Assembly (NCBI RefSeq): GCF_002272835.1
Contig: NZ_MLAO01000003.1
Location: 62,001-126,000 of the forward strand
DNA: 64,000 nucleotides
Direction: 5' to 3'
Origin: Helicobacter sp. 11S03491-1
GTDB taxonomy: Bacteria > Campylobacterota > Campylobacteria > Campylobacterales > Helicobacteraceae
Below the pieces are notes generated by a model. The model had not been told where the DNA came from. It ran no database searches and worked only from the letters and a program-made list of their open reading frames with translations. Positions 36,573 to 45,341 of the stretch are shown here, piece after piece. The position numbers and the translations under genes were made by a program. Within the stretch, counting starts at the first letter, position 1, and every line of letters begins with the position of its first letter.

Positions 36573-37154
36573 TTAAAAACGATAAGCAACCCTTACATTA
36601 TAAGTTGCATTGCCTTGTATATCAAAATCAACATCAGGGGTAATCACCCAATTTTTAGGCTTATACTTGCTTGTAAAAAACCATGCAAATCCCCAACCAA
36701 TTGCACTCCCTACAAGTACCTGCCAAACGCTATGCTTTCTGGCATAAACTCTTGAGGCATCTGTAAGGGCTGCCAACACAATCACAGGGATAGCAGGCTT
36801 CCAACCATATCGATAAAATACAAAACCGGCTGCGCTAAATGCCCCTCCCGCATGCCCACTGGGCATCCCTTTGTAATCTTCACAACAAGGTCGTTTTGCA
36901 AAGGCGATATTATGTCCATTTTTATGAGCAGCATAAAATCCCCATTTGATACCTTCTATCACGCCTTGAGTAACCAAACTCCCCAAAGCAAGCTCACCAA
37001 AACCACGATAATCTTCCATCCCCAAAGAAACAACTCCTACAAATACAGGCAACAATCTAAATACATCACCAAACCGCTCAAAATTATCTTTTGCTACTAT
37101 TTGCCCTGTTGTAATTGTCCAAAAAAATATTCCGGCTAGTATCCATTTTTTCAT
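36573..37154 (-). CDS. PAP2-family phosphatase, secreted or membrane
   Basis: A 193-residue protein with a signal-like N-terminus MKKWILAGIFFWTITTG. Acid-phosphatase (PAP2) motifs are present: FAKRP for motif 1, MPSGHAGGAFSA for motif 2, and SRVYARKHSVWQ for motif 3, where the last residue is Gln rather than the usual Asp. It may dephosphorylate lipid A, undecaprenyl diphosphate or another lipid phosphate; LpxE/LpxF of H. pylori belong here, but orthology cannot be told. The ATG at 37154 is six bases from AAAGGA; another ATG is two codons earlier. Divergent from the TonB receptor. Confidence 0.82.
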   Translation of the reverse strand: MKKWILAGIFFWTITTGQIVAKDNFERFGDVFRLLPVFVGVVSLGMEDYRGFGELALGSLVTQGVIEGIKWGFYAAHKNGHNIAFAKRPCCEDYKGMPSGHAGGAFSAAGFVFYRYGWKPAIPVIVLAALTDASRVYARKHSVWQVLVGSAIGWGFAWFFTSKYKPKNWVITPDVDFDIQGNATYNVRVAYRF

Positions 37155-37260
37155 CTTCATTCCTTTGTTATACAAAATTATATAAAAAATCCTGATAAAA
37201 ACTGATTTCATTTTTTAAATGGCATGTTATTTTAATAAAATATAAAGCTAGAAATCATTA

Positions 37261-37275
37261 TGATAATTATTATTA
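37261..37275. promoter_or_regulatory. Fur box upstream of the TonB-dependent receptor
   Basis: TGATAATTATTATTA differs from the Helicobacter Fur consensus TAATAATNATTATTA at one of 15 positions. It sits 31 bases before the receptor start codon and between it and the divergent PAP2 gene. A -10-like TAAAAT lies just upstream (near 37236), so the box would cover the transcription start. Confidence 0.65.
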
Positions 37276-37305
37276 ATATAAAAATATAATTAAGGATTTT
37301 ATAAA

Positions 37306-39888
37306 ATGAATAAGTATTTTTTATTAATTGGTTTATTATTTAGTTTTTCGGAAACTAAAGATACTAAAATTTTATCAAAATATTATTATTTACCTCCAAT
37401 TACTGTGTTAGGCAACAAAGTAGATACTTATAATTTAGGGGGAGGAGGAAGTATAGATAAAAAATTTATTGAAGAGTTTCCCTCAGGAAATGGCGATATC
37501 ACCAGTCTTTTAAAAATCAATCCTAATGTTCAGTTTAGCAATACCCAACAAAGTTCCAAAATTCCGGGAGAAATTGATCCTGTAAATATTTCTATCAATG
37601 GAGGGCTTTATTATCAAAATCTCTTTAGCATTGATGGGATAAACATCAACAATGATCTTGATCCCGTCTCCAATAATCCCAATAGCATTACAAATATTCC
37701 GGGACGTTCTCAAGGAATTGCAATTGATTCTTCAAATATTGATACAATCAATGTTTATGATAGTAATATTTCTGCCAAATATGGAGGATTTGAAGGTGGG
37801 GTAGTAGATATGCGCACCAAATCGCCCTCTAAAGATTTTCAAACAAAAATTTCCTATCAAACCACCGGTTCTGCACAAACAAAATATCATATTTATCCTT
37901 CCCAACAAGAAGATTTTCTAGAATCTTACACCCAAAATGCGCAACCGGAATTTTCGAAGCAAATCATTCGCGCACAGGCTTCTATGTATATTACGAAAAA
38001 TTTTGGACTTTTTGGAAGCTTTTCAAATACCTATGCAAACATTCCCTTAAAAGGTTATAGACCCGCTTATACCCATCCGGTTGATAAACTTTATAAAGAT
38101 AATTATAGAAATATTTCTAACTATTACCTCAAAGCATATTACAATCCCATGCAAGATCTTTATATACAAGCAAATATTTCGTATTCTCCCCAAGATAATC
38201 ACTATTTTATCCAGAGTTCTAAAAATTCAGAATTCTCTATTCTCTCAGGAGGACTTTTGGCAAATCTCAAAACAACCTATCAATTCAAATGGGCAGAGTT
38301 TGGTAATTCTATTAATTTTAGCAATTTAACAAATTCCAGAAGAAGCCTAGAGAACGTCTATAGAAGCTGGTATTACTCAAGTGAAAAAAACTATTCCGGA
38401 GACCCAAAACAAAGCAGCGCTGAAGGGGGTTGGGGAAACATTGATGAAATCCAAAGAAAACTTGATTTTAAATCCTATCTTGATTTTGAAGAATTTAATT
38501 TATACAAAACTTCTCACAATATCTCAACGGGAATAGACTTAAATTACACAAATGCCTATTATCAAAGGCTTCAAGATACCTTTAGCGCATCTTCATTGAG
38601 TACTATAGCAAGCCTAAGTGATATTTGTGCAGAATCAGAATTTTGCTCCAATGCTCCTGCATATGCTTATAATCCAAAAACAAAAACTTATTCTGACAAT
38701 AATTATGGGCAATTTTTTAAACTTATTAGCCTTTACCAAAAAGGTAAAATTAATTTAGATAATTTTGCCTATGGTGCGTATTTAGAAGATGACATGACTC
38801 TATGGAGAATGCATCTTCGAGTGGGGATAAGGCTAGATGGAGACACTTATATGCAAAAACTTACCCTTGCCCCAAGAATAGCTTTGCGTTACGATGTGCT
38901 AGCCAATCATCACACTAATATTATTCTAGGCTACAACAGATATTATGGACGCAATCTTTTTGCTTATGCCCTCTATGATGGCAGAAGCGCACTCCAAGAA
39001 AGCTATCTGCGAACCAAAGCTACGCAAGATTGGAGAAATGGCGCTCTTACGACCTACAAAAATAACACAAAATTTCAAAAACTCAAAGTTCCCTATAATG
39101 ATGAATATGTTGGGGGTATTGCTCAAAAATTCTGGTATTTAGAAAGTAGTTTTAAATATGTCCATAGAGAAGGCAAAGATGAGATTATTCGTGTCAATAG
39201 TCTCACAGCCAAACTTCCTGCTGATCCAAACTATGGCTCAGGTTCTAAAAGCACTCTTTATTATACATATTTGAATAAAGGTCAAACCCGATCAGATATT
39301 TTTACTCTAAGCATTTCAAATTTTAAACCGCTAAAATTTCTTAACACTCTCCATTCTGTTCTTTTTGCTCTCGATTATAGCAGTGTTAAAAGAGGCTATA
39401 ATGATTATCAAAGTGCTCTCAATACGATTCAATATCAAGACTCTGATATTTTATTTGACAATAAAATAATCAAATATGCTCTCCTCCCCGCAAATAATTT
39501 TAACAAACCCTGGACAGGCAGACTCACCACTATCAGCCAATTTAAAATTCTAAACTTTTTATTTACTTGGACAAATTTTTTACGCTATCGCTCCGGTTAT
39601 CAGGCTATTGTTTCTATTGGAAAAAAACCCTTGGAAGATGGGAAGAATATAGATGAATATAAAACTTTTGATTTTCATAACGCTTTTAATTGGGATACGC
39701 GAATGGGAGTCAAAGCAAAATTAGGGAGTAAAAATACTTTATTCCTCAATCTGGACGTTTTTAATCTTTTGGATAATATCAATATTGCTCAAGCAAGTGT
39801 TGTGCGTGCCAAAGATGGCACTACTACATCTATCCCCACCTATGAAACCGGACGATCTTTTTGGATAGAAATGGGATATGAATTTTGA
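37306..39888 (+). CDS. TonB-dependent outer-membrane receptor
   Basis: An 860-residue receptor. A short hydrophobic leader is followed by the TonB-box-like LPPITVLGNKVD, a plug domain with LLKINPNVQFSN, VNISINGGLYYQNLFSIDG and DTINVYDSNISAKYGGFEGG, and a long beta-barrel ending in an aromatic (WIEMGYEF). It imports a scarce substrate across the outer membrane, powered by TonB; a Fur box suggests iron, heme or a metal chelate. It is coupled to the di-heme peroxidase gene by a 4-base overlap. No ligand-specific motif was recognised. Confidence 0.9.
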   Translation: MNKYFLLIGLLFSFSETKDTKILSKYYYLPPITVLGNKVDTYNLGGGGSIDKKFIEEFPSGNGDITSLLKINPNVQFSNTQQSSKIPGEIDPVNISINGGLYYQNLFSIDGININNDLDPVSNNPNSITNIPGRSQGIAIDSSNIDTINVYDSNISAKYGGFEGGVVDMRTKSPSKDFQTKISYQTTGSAQTKYHIYPSQQEDFLESYTQNAQPEFSKQIIRAQASMYITKNFGLFGSFSNTYANIPLKGYRPAYTHPVDKLYKDNYRNISNYYLKAYYNPMQDLYIQANISYSPQDNHYFIQSSKNSEFSILSGGLLANLKTTYQFKWAEFGNSINFSNLTNSRRSLENVYRSWYYSSEKNYSGDPKQSSAEGGWGNIDEIQRKLDFKSYLDFEEFNLYKTSHNISTGIDLNYTNAYYQRLQDTFSASSLSTIASLSDICAESEFCSNAPAYAYNPKTKTYSDNNYGQFFKLISLYQKGKINLDNFAYGAYLEDDMTLWRMHLRVGIRLDGDTYMQKLTLAPRIALRYDVLANHHTNIILGYNRYYGRNLFAYALYDGRSALQESYLRTKATQDWRNGALTTYKNNTKFQKLKVPYNDEYVGGIAQKFWYLESSFKYVHREGKDEIIRVNSLTAKLPADPNYGSGSKSTLYYTYLNKGQTRSDIFTLSISNFKPLKFLNTLHSVLFALDYSSVKRGYNDYQSALNTIQYQDSDILFDNKIIKYALLPANNFNKPWTGRLTTISQFKILNFLFTWTNFLRYRSGYQAIVSIGKKPLEDGKNIDEYKTFDFHNAFNWDTRMGVKAKLGSKNTLFLNLDVFNLLDNINIAQASVVRAKDGTTTSIPTYETGRSFWIEMGYEF

Positions 39889-40946
39889 AATGCCTTATTT
39901 GTATTATTCTAAGCGCATACACTGTTTATGGATTGCCAAATGACATTAATAAAATTAAAGAAATGTATCAAAAACCTTCTCAGTATTGGGAAAAACCATT
40001 TGTTGATACCTATATTATTTATGAAGAACTCGCACCATTGCCCAAAATACCACCATTTCCGAAAGATAACCCCTACACAAAATCAAAAGCACAATTAGGG
40101 GAAAAATTATTCAACGATCCTATTTTGTCATTATCAGGACAAATTTCTTGTGCAAATTGCCATAAAAAAGAATTTGCTTATAGTGATAATAAAAAAGTCT
40201 CTTATGGGCACAACCATCAAAAAGGAAAAAGAAAATCACCAAGCTTAATCATGAGTGGCTTTGGTAAAGAAAAACTCCGGGATGGGAGAGCTAAAAATCT
40301 TGAAGAACAAGTGCTATTTCCTATCAAAGACCCCAAAGAAATGGCTTTAAATCTTGATTTATTGCTTCAAAGACTCAATCATATGCCTAAATATCAAAAA
40401 GAATTTCAAGCCGTCTTTGGCAAACCCACTATCACTCTCCAAGCAATTACTCAAGCTATTGCCACCTACGAAAGGACACTTTTACCAAATCCCACACGTT
40501 TTGATCAATTTTTGCAAGGATCAAAAAATGCTCTCAATGATGAAGAAATATGGGGATTACATCTCTTTCGAACCAAAGCAAGATGTATGAATTGCCACTA
40601 TGGCATTAGTTTGAGTGATCAAAAATATCATAATTTAGGTCTCACTTATTATGGAAGAAAATATGAAGATTTAGGAAGATATGAAGTAACAAAAAATCCT
40701 CAAGATATCGGATCGTTTAAAACACCTTCCTTAAGACAAATCTCTAGAACATCACCCTATATGCACAATGGATTATTCCCTACAATAAGGGGCATCTTAA
40801 ATGCCTATAATGCAGGAATGTTTCACCCCAAACCCCTCCCCAACCAAAATAATCTTTTTTTTCCAAAAACATCACCCCTGCTTCAAAAACTCAATCTCAA
40901 TCCTGATGAAATTAAAGCTATAGAAGCATTTCTTAAAACCCTTTAG
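39885..40946 (+). CDS. Periplasmic di-heme cytochrome c peroxidase / MauG-family protein
   Basis: A 353-residue protein with a signal-peptide-like start (MKCLICIILSAYTVYG) and two c-type heme sites: CANCH at 89-93 and CMNCH at 234-238. The region SYGHNHQKGKRKSPSL and YMHNGLFPTIRGILNAYNAG are family-typical. The start is TTG inside the receptor's stop codon region, implying translational coupling. Ordinary cytochrome c peroxidase detoxifies peroxide, whereas MauG-type members modify other molecules. Pairing with a Fur-controlled receptor hints at work on the imported ligand, which is inference. Confidence 0.85.
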   Translation: MKCLICIILSAYTVYGLPNDINKIKEMYQKPSQYWEKPFVDTYIIYEELAPLPKIPPFPKDNPYTKSKAQLGEKLFNDPILSLSGQISCANCHKKEFAYSDNKKVSYGHNHQKGKRKSPSLIMSGFGKEKLRDGRAKNLEEQVLFPIKDPKEMALNLDLLLQRLNHMPKYQKEFQAVFGKPTITLQAITQAIATYERTLLPNPTRFDQFLQGSKNALNDEEIWGLHLFRTKARCMNCHYGISLSDQKYHNLGLTYYGRKYEDLGRYEVTKNPQDIGSFKTPSLRQISRTSPYMHNGLFPTIRGILNAYNAGMFHPKPLPNQNNLFFPKTSPLLQKLNLNPDEIKAIEAFLKTL

Positions 40947-40984
40947 CCCAAAAATTTAAAAAATAATTTTTATCAATATTTTGC

Positions 40985-40990
40985 TAAAAT
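40985..40990 (+). promoter_or_regulatory. Probable extended -10 box of wecA
   Basis: TTTTGCTAAAAT, a TGN-extended -10 box, 22 bases before the wecA ATG. The same 12 bases occur upstream of fabZ (54607-54618), supporting both as promoters. Confidence 0.5.
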
Positions 40991-41011
40991 GCGATATTTA
41001 AAAGGCAAAAA

Positions 41012-42055
41012 ATGGAAATTTTTAAAAATCCTGCAATATTAAGTAATATTTTATTGCTATTTTCAATTTCATTTTTAATTTCACTAATAGGCGTGATAAG
41101 CATGAAATTTTTGTCAAAAAAATTTCATATCTTCATAGATAAAGCCGATAGCAACAAACCTCAAAGAATCCACATTGCCCATACTTCCAGAGCCGGAGGT
41201 GTAGGTATTTTTTTAGCTTTTTGTCTTATATTTTTTGCCGGAGATTATTTGAGTTTGAATCTATACTTTTTCATAGCATTTACAATCGTTTTTATCAGTG
41301 GATTATCAGAAGACTTCTCAGCATCTCTTAGCCCTAAAACCAGACTTTTAATACAGCTTTTAGGCGTATGTATAGGGATTTTTGGAGTCGGGGCAGTCAT
41401 CACTGATTTATCTCCAATCATAAAATTACCTTATTTTCTTGGAATTGCTTTTAGTCTTTTTGGAATTATAGGGGTCTGCAATGCTATTAATATTATTGAT
41501 GGACTCAATGGACTGGCAGGAGGTATTTGCATCATGGCATTTACAGCTATTGGCATAGCCGGCTTTATTGTAAAAGCAGATTTTATCCTCCTTGCCAGTA
41601 TTATTGGAGCAGGTGGGGTCATGGGATTTATTATACTTAATTTCCCAAAAGGAAAAATTTTTCTAGGCGATGGGGGGGCATACATGTTAGGTTTTATCCT
41701 CGCAATTCTTTTATCTGTGCTAACTCAAAAAAACACTTATGTATCAACATGGTTTGGATTGACGATAATGATTTATCCTGTGTGGGAAGTGCTATTTTCA
41801 ATTTATCGTAGAAAAATCAAACGCAATCTATCCCCTATGCAACCTGATAGAATGCATTTGCATATGCTTTTGCATAAAAGAGTTTTTAAGAATAATCCCT
41901 TGAGTTCTGCAATAATTTGGCTTTTTAATCTTCCATTTATGATCCTTGGTGTTATTTTTATGCACAGAGCATGGGTTCTTATGGGAATCTGCATCGTATT
42001 TATCATAATCTATATGATTATTTATCGTCGTTTAGTGAAATTTAAATTTTTTTAA
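41012..42055 (+). CDS. wecA: Undecaprenyl-phosphate sugar-1-phosphate transferase (WecA-like)
   Basis: A 347-residue polyprenyl-phosphate transferase with about ten or eleven helices. DKADSNKPQRIHIAHTSRAG is the first cytoplasmic motif, NAINIIDGLNGLAGG the Mg-binding NxxNxxDG segment, and IFLGDGGAYMLGF follows. DRMHLHMLLHKR is the HxH loop typical of WecA rather than MraY. It starts lipid-linked glycan synthesis, such as O-antigen, and would feed the glycosyltransferases of this window. It has its own promoter. Confidence 0.88.
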   Translation: MEIFKNPAILSNILLLFSISFLISLIGVISMKFLSKKFHIFIDKADSNKPQRIHIAHTSRAGGVGIFLAFCLIFFAGDYLSLNLYFFIAFTIVFISGLSEDFSASLSPKTRLLIQLLGVCIGIFGVGAVITDLSPIIKLPYFLGIAFSLFGIIGVCNAINIIDGLNGLAGGICIMAFTAIGIAGFIVKADFILLASIIGAGGVMGFIILNFPKGKIFLGDGGAYMLGFILAILLSVLTQKNTYVSTWFGLTIMIYPVWEVLFSIYRRKIKRNLSPMQPDRMHLHMLLHKRVFKNNPLSSAIIWLFNLPFMILGVIFMHRAWVLMGICIVFIIIYMIIYRRLVKFKFF

Positions 42056-42578
42056 TCTATTAAAGTTATTTCTTATTATTAGATAATTTTATTTATTCTT
42101 TTTTCAATCTTATAATCTTGGCATTCATAATTCTAATCTCTGCAACAGAAATAATCTGCACTCAAAATTCTGCAATTATCCCGGAAAACTCACCAAAACT
42201 CTAAAACCTTGTTTGGCAAAAACTATTACTACAAAGTAAAAATTGGGATTGGCTTAAATAATTTTAATTATATTTATATAAAATAATATTTTTTTAAAAT
42301 CTATTAAAAACTAAATTTATTAGAGAAAATATTGATAAGTTATATAAAGATTTAGCAAAAAAAGTTATAATAAGCATAAAAATATAAAGGGTTTATGCAA
42401 TGAAAACCCTTATGATAACAAGCAATCAGCTTCCTTAAAATATTTAAAATCACGCCGCAGAATTACAGAATGGAAAAATGATGAAAGATCGTCTTCTAGA
42501 AAATATTGTCTCTTTATTATCATCTAAAAATATGCCACATAATCAACTTATTGCAATCTTTAATAGCGAGGATAAATA
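42056..42578. other. 523-bp stretch upstream of the efflux genes, with only a small open frame
   Basis: Very AT-rich, with no gene of normal size. It holds a TATAAT near 42370 on plus, an 8-bp hairpin (AAGGGTTT/AAACCCTT, about 42389-42414), and a small frame at 42478-42578 ending directly at the MFS start. Efflux sets of this type are often preceded by a MarR-type regulator; none is intact here. Confidence 0.5.
42478..42578 (+). other. 33-codon open frame abutting the MFS gene; leader peptide or relic
   Basis: Reads MMKDRLLENIVSLLSSKNM, then a further 14 residues ending IAIFNSEDK, and its stop codon touches the MFS ATG. The frame is open for about ten more codons upstream without a start. 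It has only a weak GGAAAA site. It could be a short coupled leader peptide or the last piece of a lost regulator; similarity could not be tested. Confidence 0.3.
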
Positions 42579-44243
42579 ATGCCTCGAACACAAAATTTAA
42601 ACAATATACTCAAACCCAATGAAATGCCTTTTTTTTGGGGAGCTGTAGGTCGCCCTGAATTGCCCTCTAAAATACGACTTATTTATGCTATAGGTTGGTT
42701 TGTTGCTCTCATGGCCGGGGGATTGCAAAATAATCTTACTATTGCTAATATTAATGAGATCCAAGGCTTTTTAGGAATCACTCCTACACAAGGAGCTATT
42801 ATTACTTCTTGTTATTATATGGGGTATGCTTGGACAAGTGTAGTGCTTTTTAAAATGCGCCAGCATTTTGGCATGAAAATATTTTTTGGTATTGTAATGG
42901 CGATTTTACTAACAGCACATGGGTTACAAATGTTTCATGATACATTTTATGTTGCTGCTACCAGCCGTCTTTTAAATGGACTTGTAGGGAGTGGGCTTTC
43001 TACACTTTGTGCTTATTTTGCTCTACAGATGCTCCCTACTTCCAAAAAATATCTGGCTATGTGCGTAAGTGTTGGCTTAATGCAAGTAGGTTCTCCGGCT
43101 GCAAGATGGCTTGAACCCTATTTGATGCTTAATGAGAATGCGCATATGACTGTATTTATTGATGTTGGAACGACTCTTTTTGTATTGGGCGCTTACTTGG
43201 CAATAGAATTGCCTCCTTCTCAAATAGGCAAGTCTTTTTCAAAAAAAGATATTCCCTCTATTGCTCTTTATGCAAGTGGGACAGCAATTTTTTGTTTGAT
43301 TTTTAGTATTGGAAATATTGTTTGGTGGAACCAGGCATGGATAGCCTATGGTTTATGTATAGGGCTTATTTGCCTAATATCTTTTTTTATCATAGAAATC
43401 AATCGAAAAAAACCACTCATTAATTTCTCTTTTGTAGGTTCATTTCAAGTGATTAAACTTGCGCTTGCAGGTGCTTTTGCTCGTATGTGTTTAGCCGAGC
43501 AAACAACAGGGGCAACAGGATTGTTTCGGGATGTCTTGGGCTATACAGATTATCAATTGGTGCATTATTATGGAATCATTACCCTTGGAGCATTATTTGG
43601 AGGGATATTTTGTATAGCTATTATGAGTTATAAACGTATTTCTTTGCTTTTGGTTCTTTCTTTTGCCATGCTCATAACAGGTTCTTTTGCTTCTACAAAT
43701 CTTTCTCTTTTTATCATGCCCAGTCATTTGTACCTTTCACAATTTGTCATCGCTGCTGCAAGTGTTATCTTTATAGGTCCTTTGTTTGCAGAAGGAATGG
43801 CTATTGCCATGCCTAGGGGAACAGGATATGTATTGACTTTTATTGGAATATTTAGTTTTTCACAAAGTGTCTTTGGCTTATTGGGCTCTGCATTGATTGG
43901 TTATTTTATAAAATTCCGTACTCTTGAACATCTTCAAAACCTCATCAACCGATCGCCGGACACAATGGCAATAGTACAAAATTCCACAAATCTTTCAGCC
44001 CGGCTTATAAAAGAAGCCGGGGTACTTGCTTATGGCGATTTGTTTTTTACAGTTGGATGGGTAGGATTTGGAATTTTTATTTTGCTTGCGCTCCATTGGC
44101 TATATTATGTATTTTTAAGAGCTACCCCTATTGATCGTGAACTCAAAATTATTGGACGCAGAAATGTAGTTGCCAATCTCAAAACAAAAACTCTTTTAGA
44201 ACAAATGCAAAAAGAAGGTCTTCATATTGATAAAGAACAATAA
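42579..44243 (+). CDS. Major facilitator efflux transporter, EmrB/DHA2-like
   Basis: A 554-residue inner-membrane protein with about 14 hydrophobic helices, the DHA2 layout of EmrB-type pumps. NNLTIANINEIQGFLGITPT is in the first periplasmic stretch, and SRLLNGLVGSGLSTLCAYF corresponds to helix 4. It is followed by a membrane-fusion gene and an outer-membrane factor gene, so the three make a tripartite pump. The substrate is unknown: drugs, bile salts or fatty acids are usual for this set. Confidence 0.82.
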   Translation: MPRTQNLNNILKPNEMPFFWGAVGRPELPSKIRLIYAIGWFVALMAGGLQNNLTIANINEIQGFLGITPTQGAIITSCYYMGYAWTSVVLFKMRQHFGMKIFFGIVMAILLTAHGLQMFHDTFYVAATSRLLNGLVGSGLSTLCAYFALQMLPTSKKYLAMCVSVGLMQVGSPAARWLEPYLMLNENAHMTVFIDVGTTLFVLGAYLAIELPPSQIGKSFSKKDIPSIALYASGTAIFCLIFSIGNIVWWNQAWIAYGLCIGLICLISFFIIEINRKKPLINFSFVGSFQVIKLALAGAFARMCLAEQTTGATGLFRDVLGYTDYQLVHYYGIITLGALFGGIFCIAIMSYKRISLLLVLSFAMLITGSFASTNLSLFIMPSHLYLSQFVIAAASVIFIGPLFAEGMAIAMPRGTGYVLTFIGIFSFSQSVFGLLGSALIGYFIKFRTLEHLQNLINRSPDTMAIVQNSTNLSARLIKEAGVLAYGDLFFTVGWVGFGIFILLALHWLYYVFLRATPIDRELKIIGRRNVVANLKTKTLLEQMQKEGLHIDKEQ

Positions 44244-44276
44244 ATCATTGCATGATTCAACACGAAAGGATTTTAT

Positions 44277-45338
44277 ATGCCATTTCTAAAATCTTGGACA
44301 CCTAAAAAACCAAGTTTAATAGTAAGTATTTCTACAGGTATCATTGCTATTTTTGGAGTCTTAGCTATTTTATATGCATGGGAATTACCTCCCTTTTTTA
44401 GAAATGTTGTAAGCACCAATGATGCTTATGTCGAGTCTAAAACAACACTTATTTCACCCAGAGTAAGTGGCTATGTTACACAAATATATGTCAAGGATTA
44501 TAGTGTTGTCAAACAAGGTGATCCTATTTTGCAAATCGATAAAAGGATCTTTGTCCAAAAAGTCAATGAAGCCCAAGCAAATTTACAAATTGCCCAAGCT
44601 GCACTTGCAAGCTACGATCAAAATTACCAATTGCGTCAAGCCAATGTTGATGAACAAAAAGCAATCATTGCTACCAATGAAGCAACTCTTGAGAATGCAG
44701 CAAGCCAAAATTCACGTGTAGCAAAACTTGTCAAAAAAGGCTCTGTCAGTGCAAGAGAATATGAAGACACCCAAACAGATCTAAAGAAAGCAAAATATGC
44801 ACTTATACAATCCCAAGCGCAATATCACAAAGCATTAGAAGAATTAAAGGCATATCAGGTCAATAAATCTGCCCTTGAAGCAGAAGTCAAGCGTGCGGAT
44901 GCGCTTTTGGAACTTGCTAAAATTGATTTAGATTATTCGCTTATCAAAGCTCCTATTGATGGAAAACTTGGTGAAATAGGGACAAGACTTGGACAATTTC
45001 TTTCCCAAGGAACGCCTATTGTTTTTTTGGTCCCCAAACTGAGATGGATACAAGCCAACCTCAAAGAAACCAAAATGAAAAATGTCCGTATAGGTCAAAA
45101 AGCTACTTTTAGTGTTGATGCACTAGGGGGGAGCATTCTTCAAGGAACGATAGAAAAAATATCGCCCGCTACAGGAAGTGAATTTAGCGCCATAAAAGTC
45201 AATAACGCTACAGGAAACTTCATCAAAGTTGTCCAAAGAATCCCTGTGCGTATCAAAATAAATGACGATAATCCCCATGCACAGGATTTAAAACCCGGAA
45301 TGAGTGTCGTGGTTACTATCCACACAAAAAAGGATTAA
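44277..45338 (+). CDS. Membrane fusion protein of the HlyD/EmrA family
   Basis: A 353-residue periplasmic adaptor. One N-terminal helix (about 20-38) is followed by STNDAYVESKTTLISPRVSG (lipoyl-like first half), a long alpha-hairpin (about 85-215), then SLIKAPIDGKLGEIG-type second half and a beta-barrel ending KPGMSVVVTIHTKKD. It bridges the MFS pump and the outer-membrane channel. It sits 33 bases after the MFS gene and 3 bases before the channel gene. Confidence 0.9.
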   Translation: MPFLKSWTPKKPSLIVSISTGIIAIFGVLAILYAWELPPFFRNVVSTNDAYVESKTTLISPRVSGYVTQIYVKDYSVVKQGDPILQIDKRIFVQKVNEAQANLQIAQAALASYDQNYQLRQANVDEQKAIIATNEATLENAASQNSRVAKLVKKGSVSAREYEDTQTDLKKAKYALIQSQAQYHKALEELKAYQVNKSALEAEVKRADALLELAKIDLDYSLIKAPIDGKLGEIGTRLGQFLSQGTPIVFLVPKLRWIQANLKETKMKNVRIGQKATFSVDALGGSILQGTIEKISPATGSEFSAIKVNNATGNFIKVVQRIPVRIKINDDNPHAQDLKPGMSVVVTIHTKKD

Positions 45339-45341
45339 CGG

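Noticed and set aside
37285-37290. TATAAT just before the TonB receptor as its -10 box
   Set aside because: A transcript from here would begin at or after the ribosome-binding site; the AT-rich box further upstream, before the Fur box, is more likely.
41674-41680. Run of seven G in wecA as a phase-variation tract
   Set aside because: It encodes the conserved GDGG motif and is too short to slip often; the same holds for the seven-G run near 46275 in the outer-membrane factor gene.
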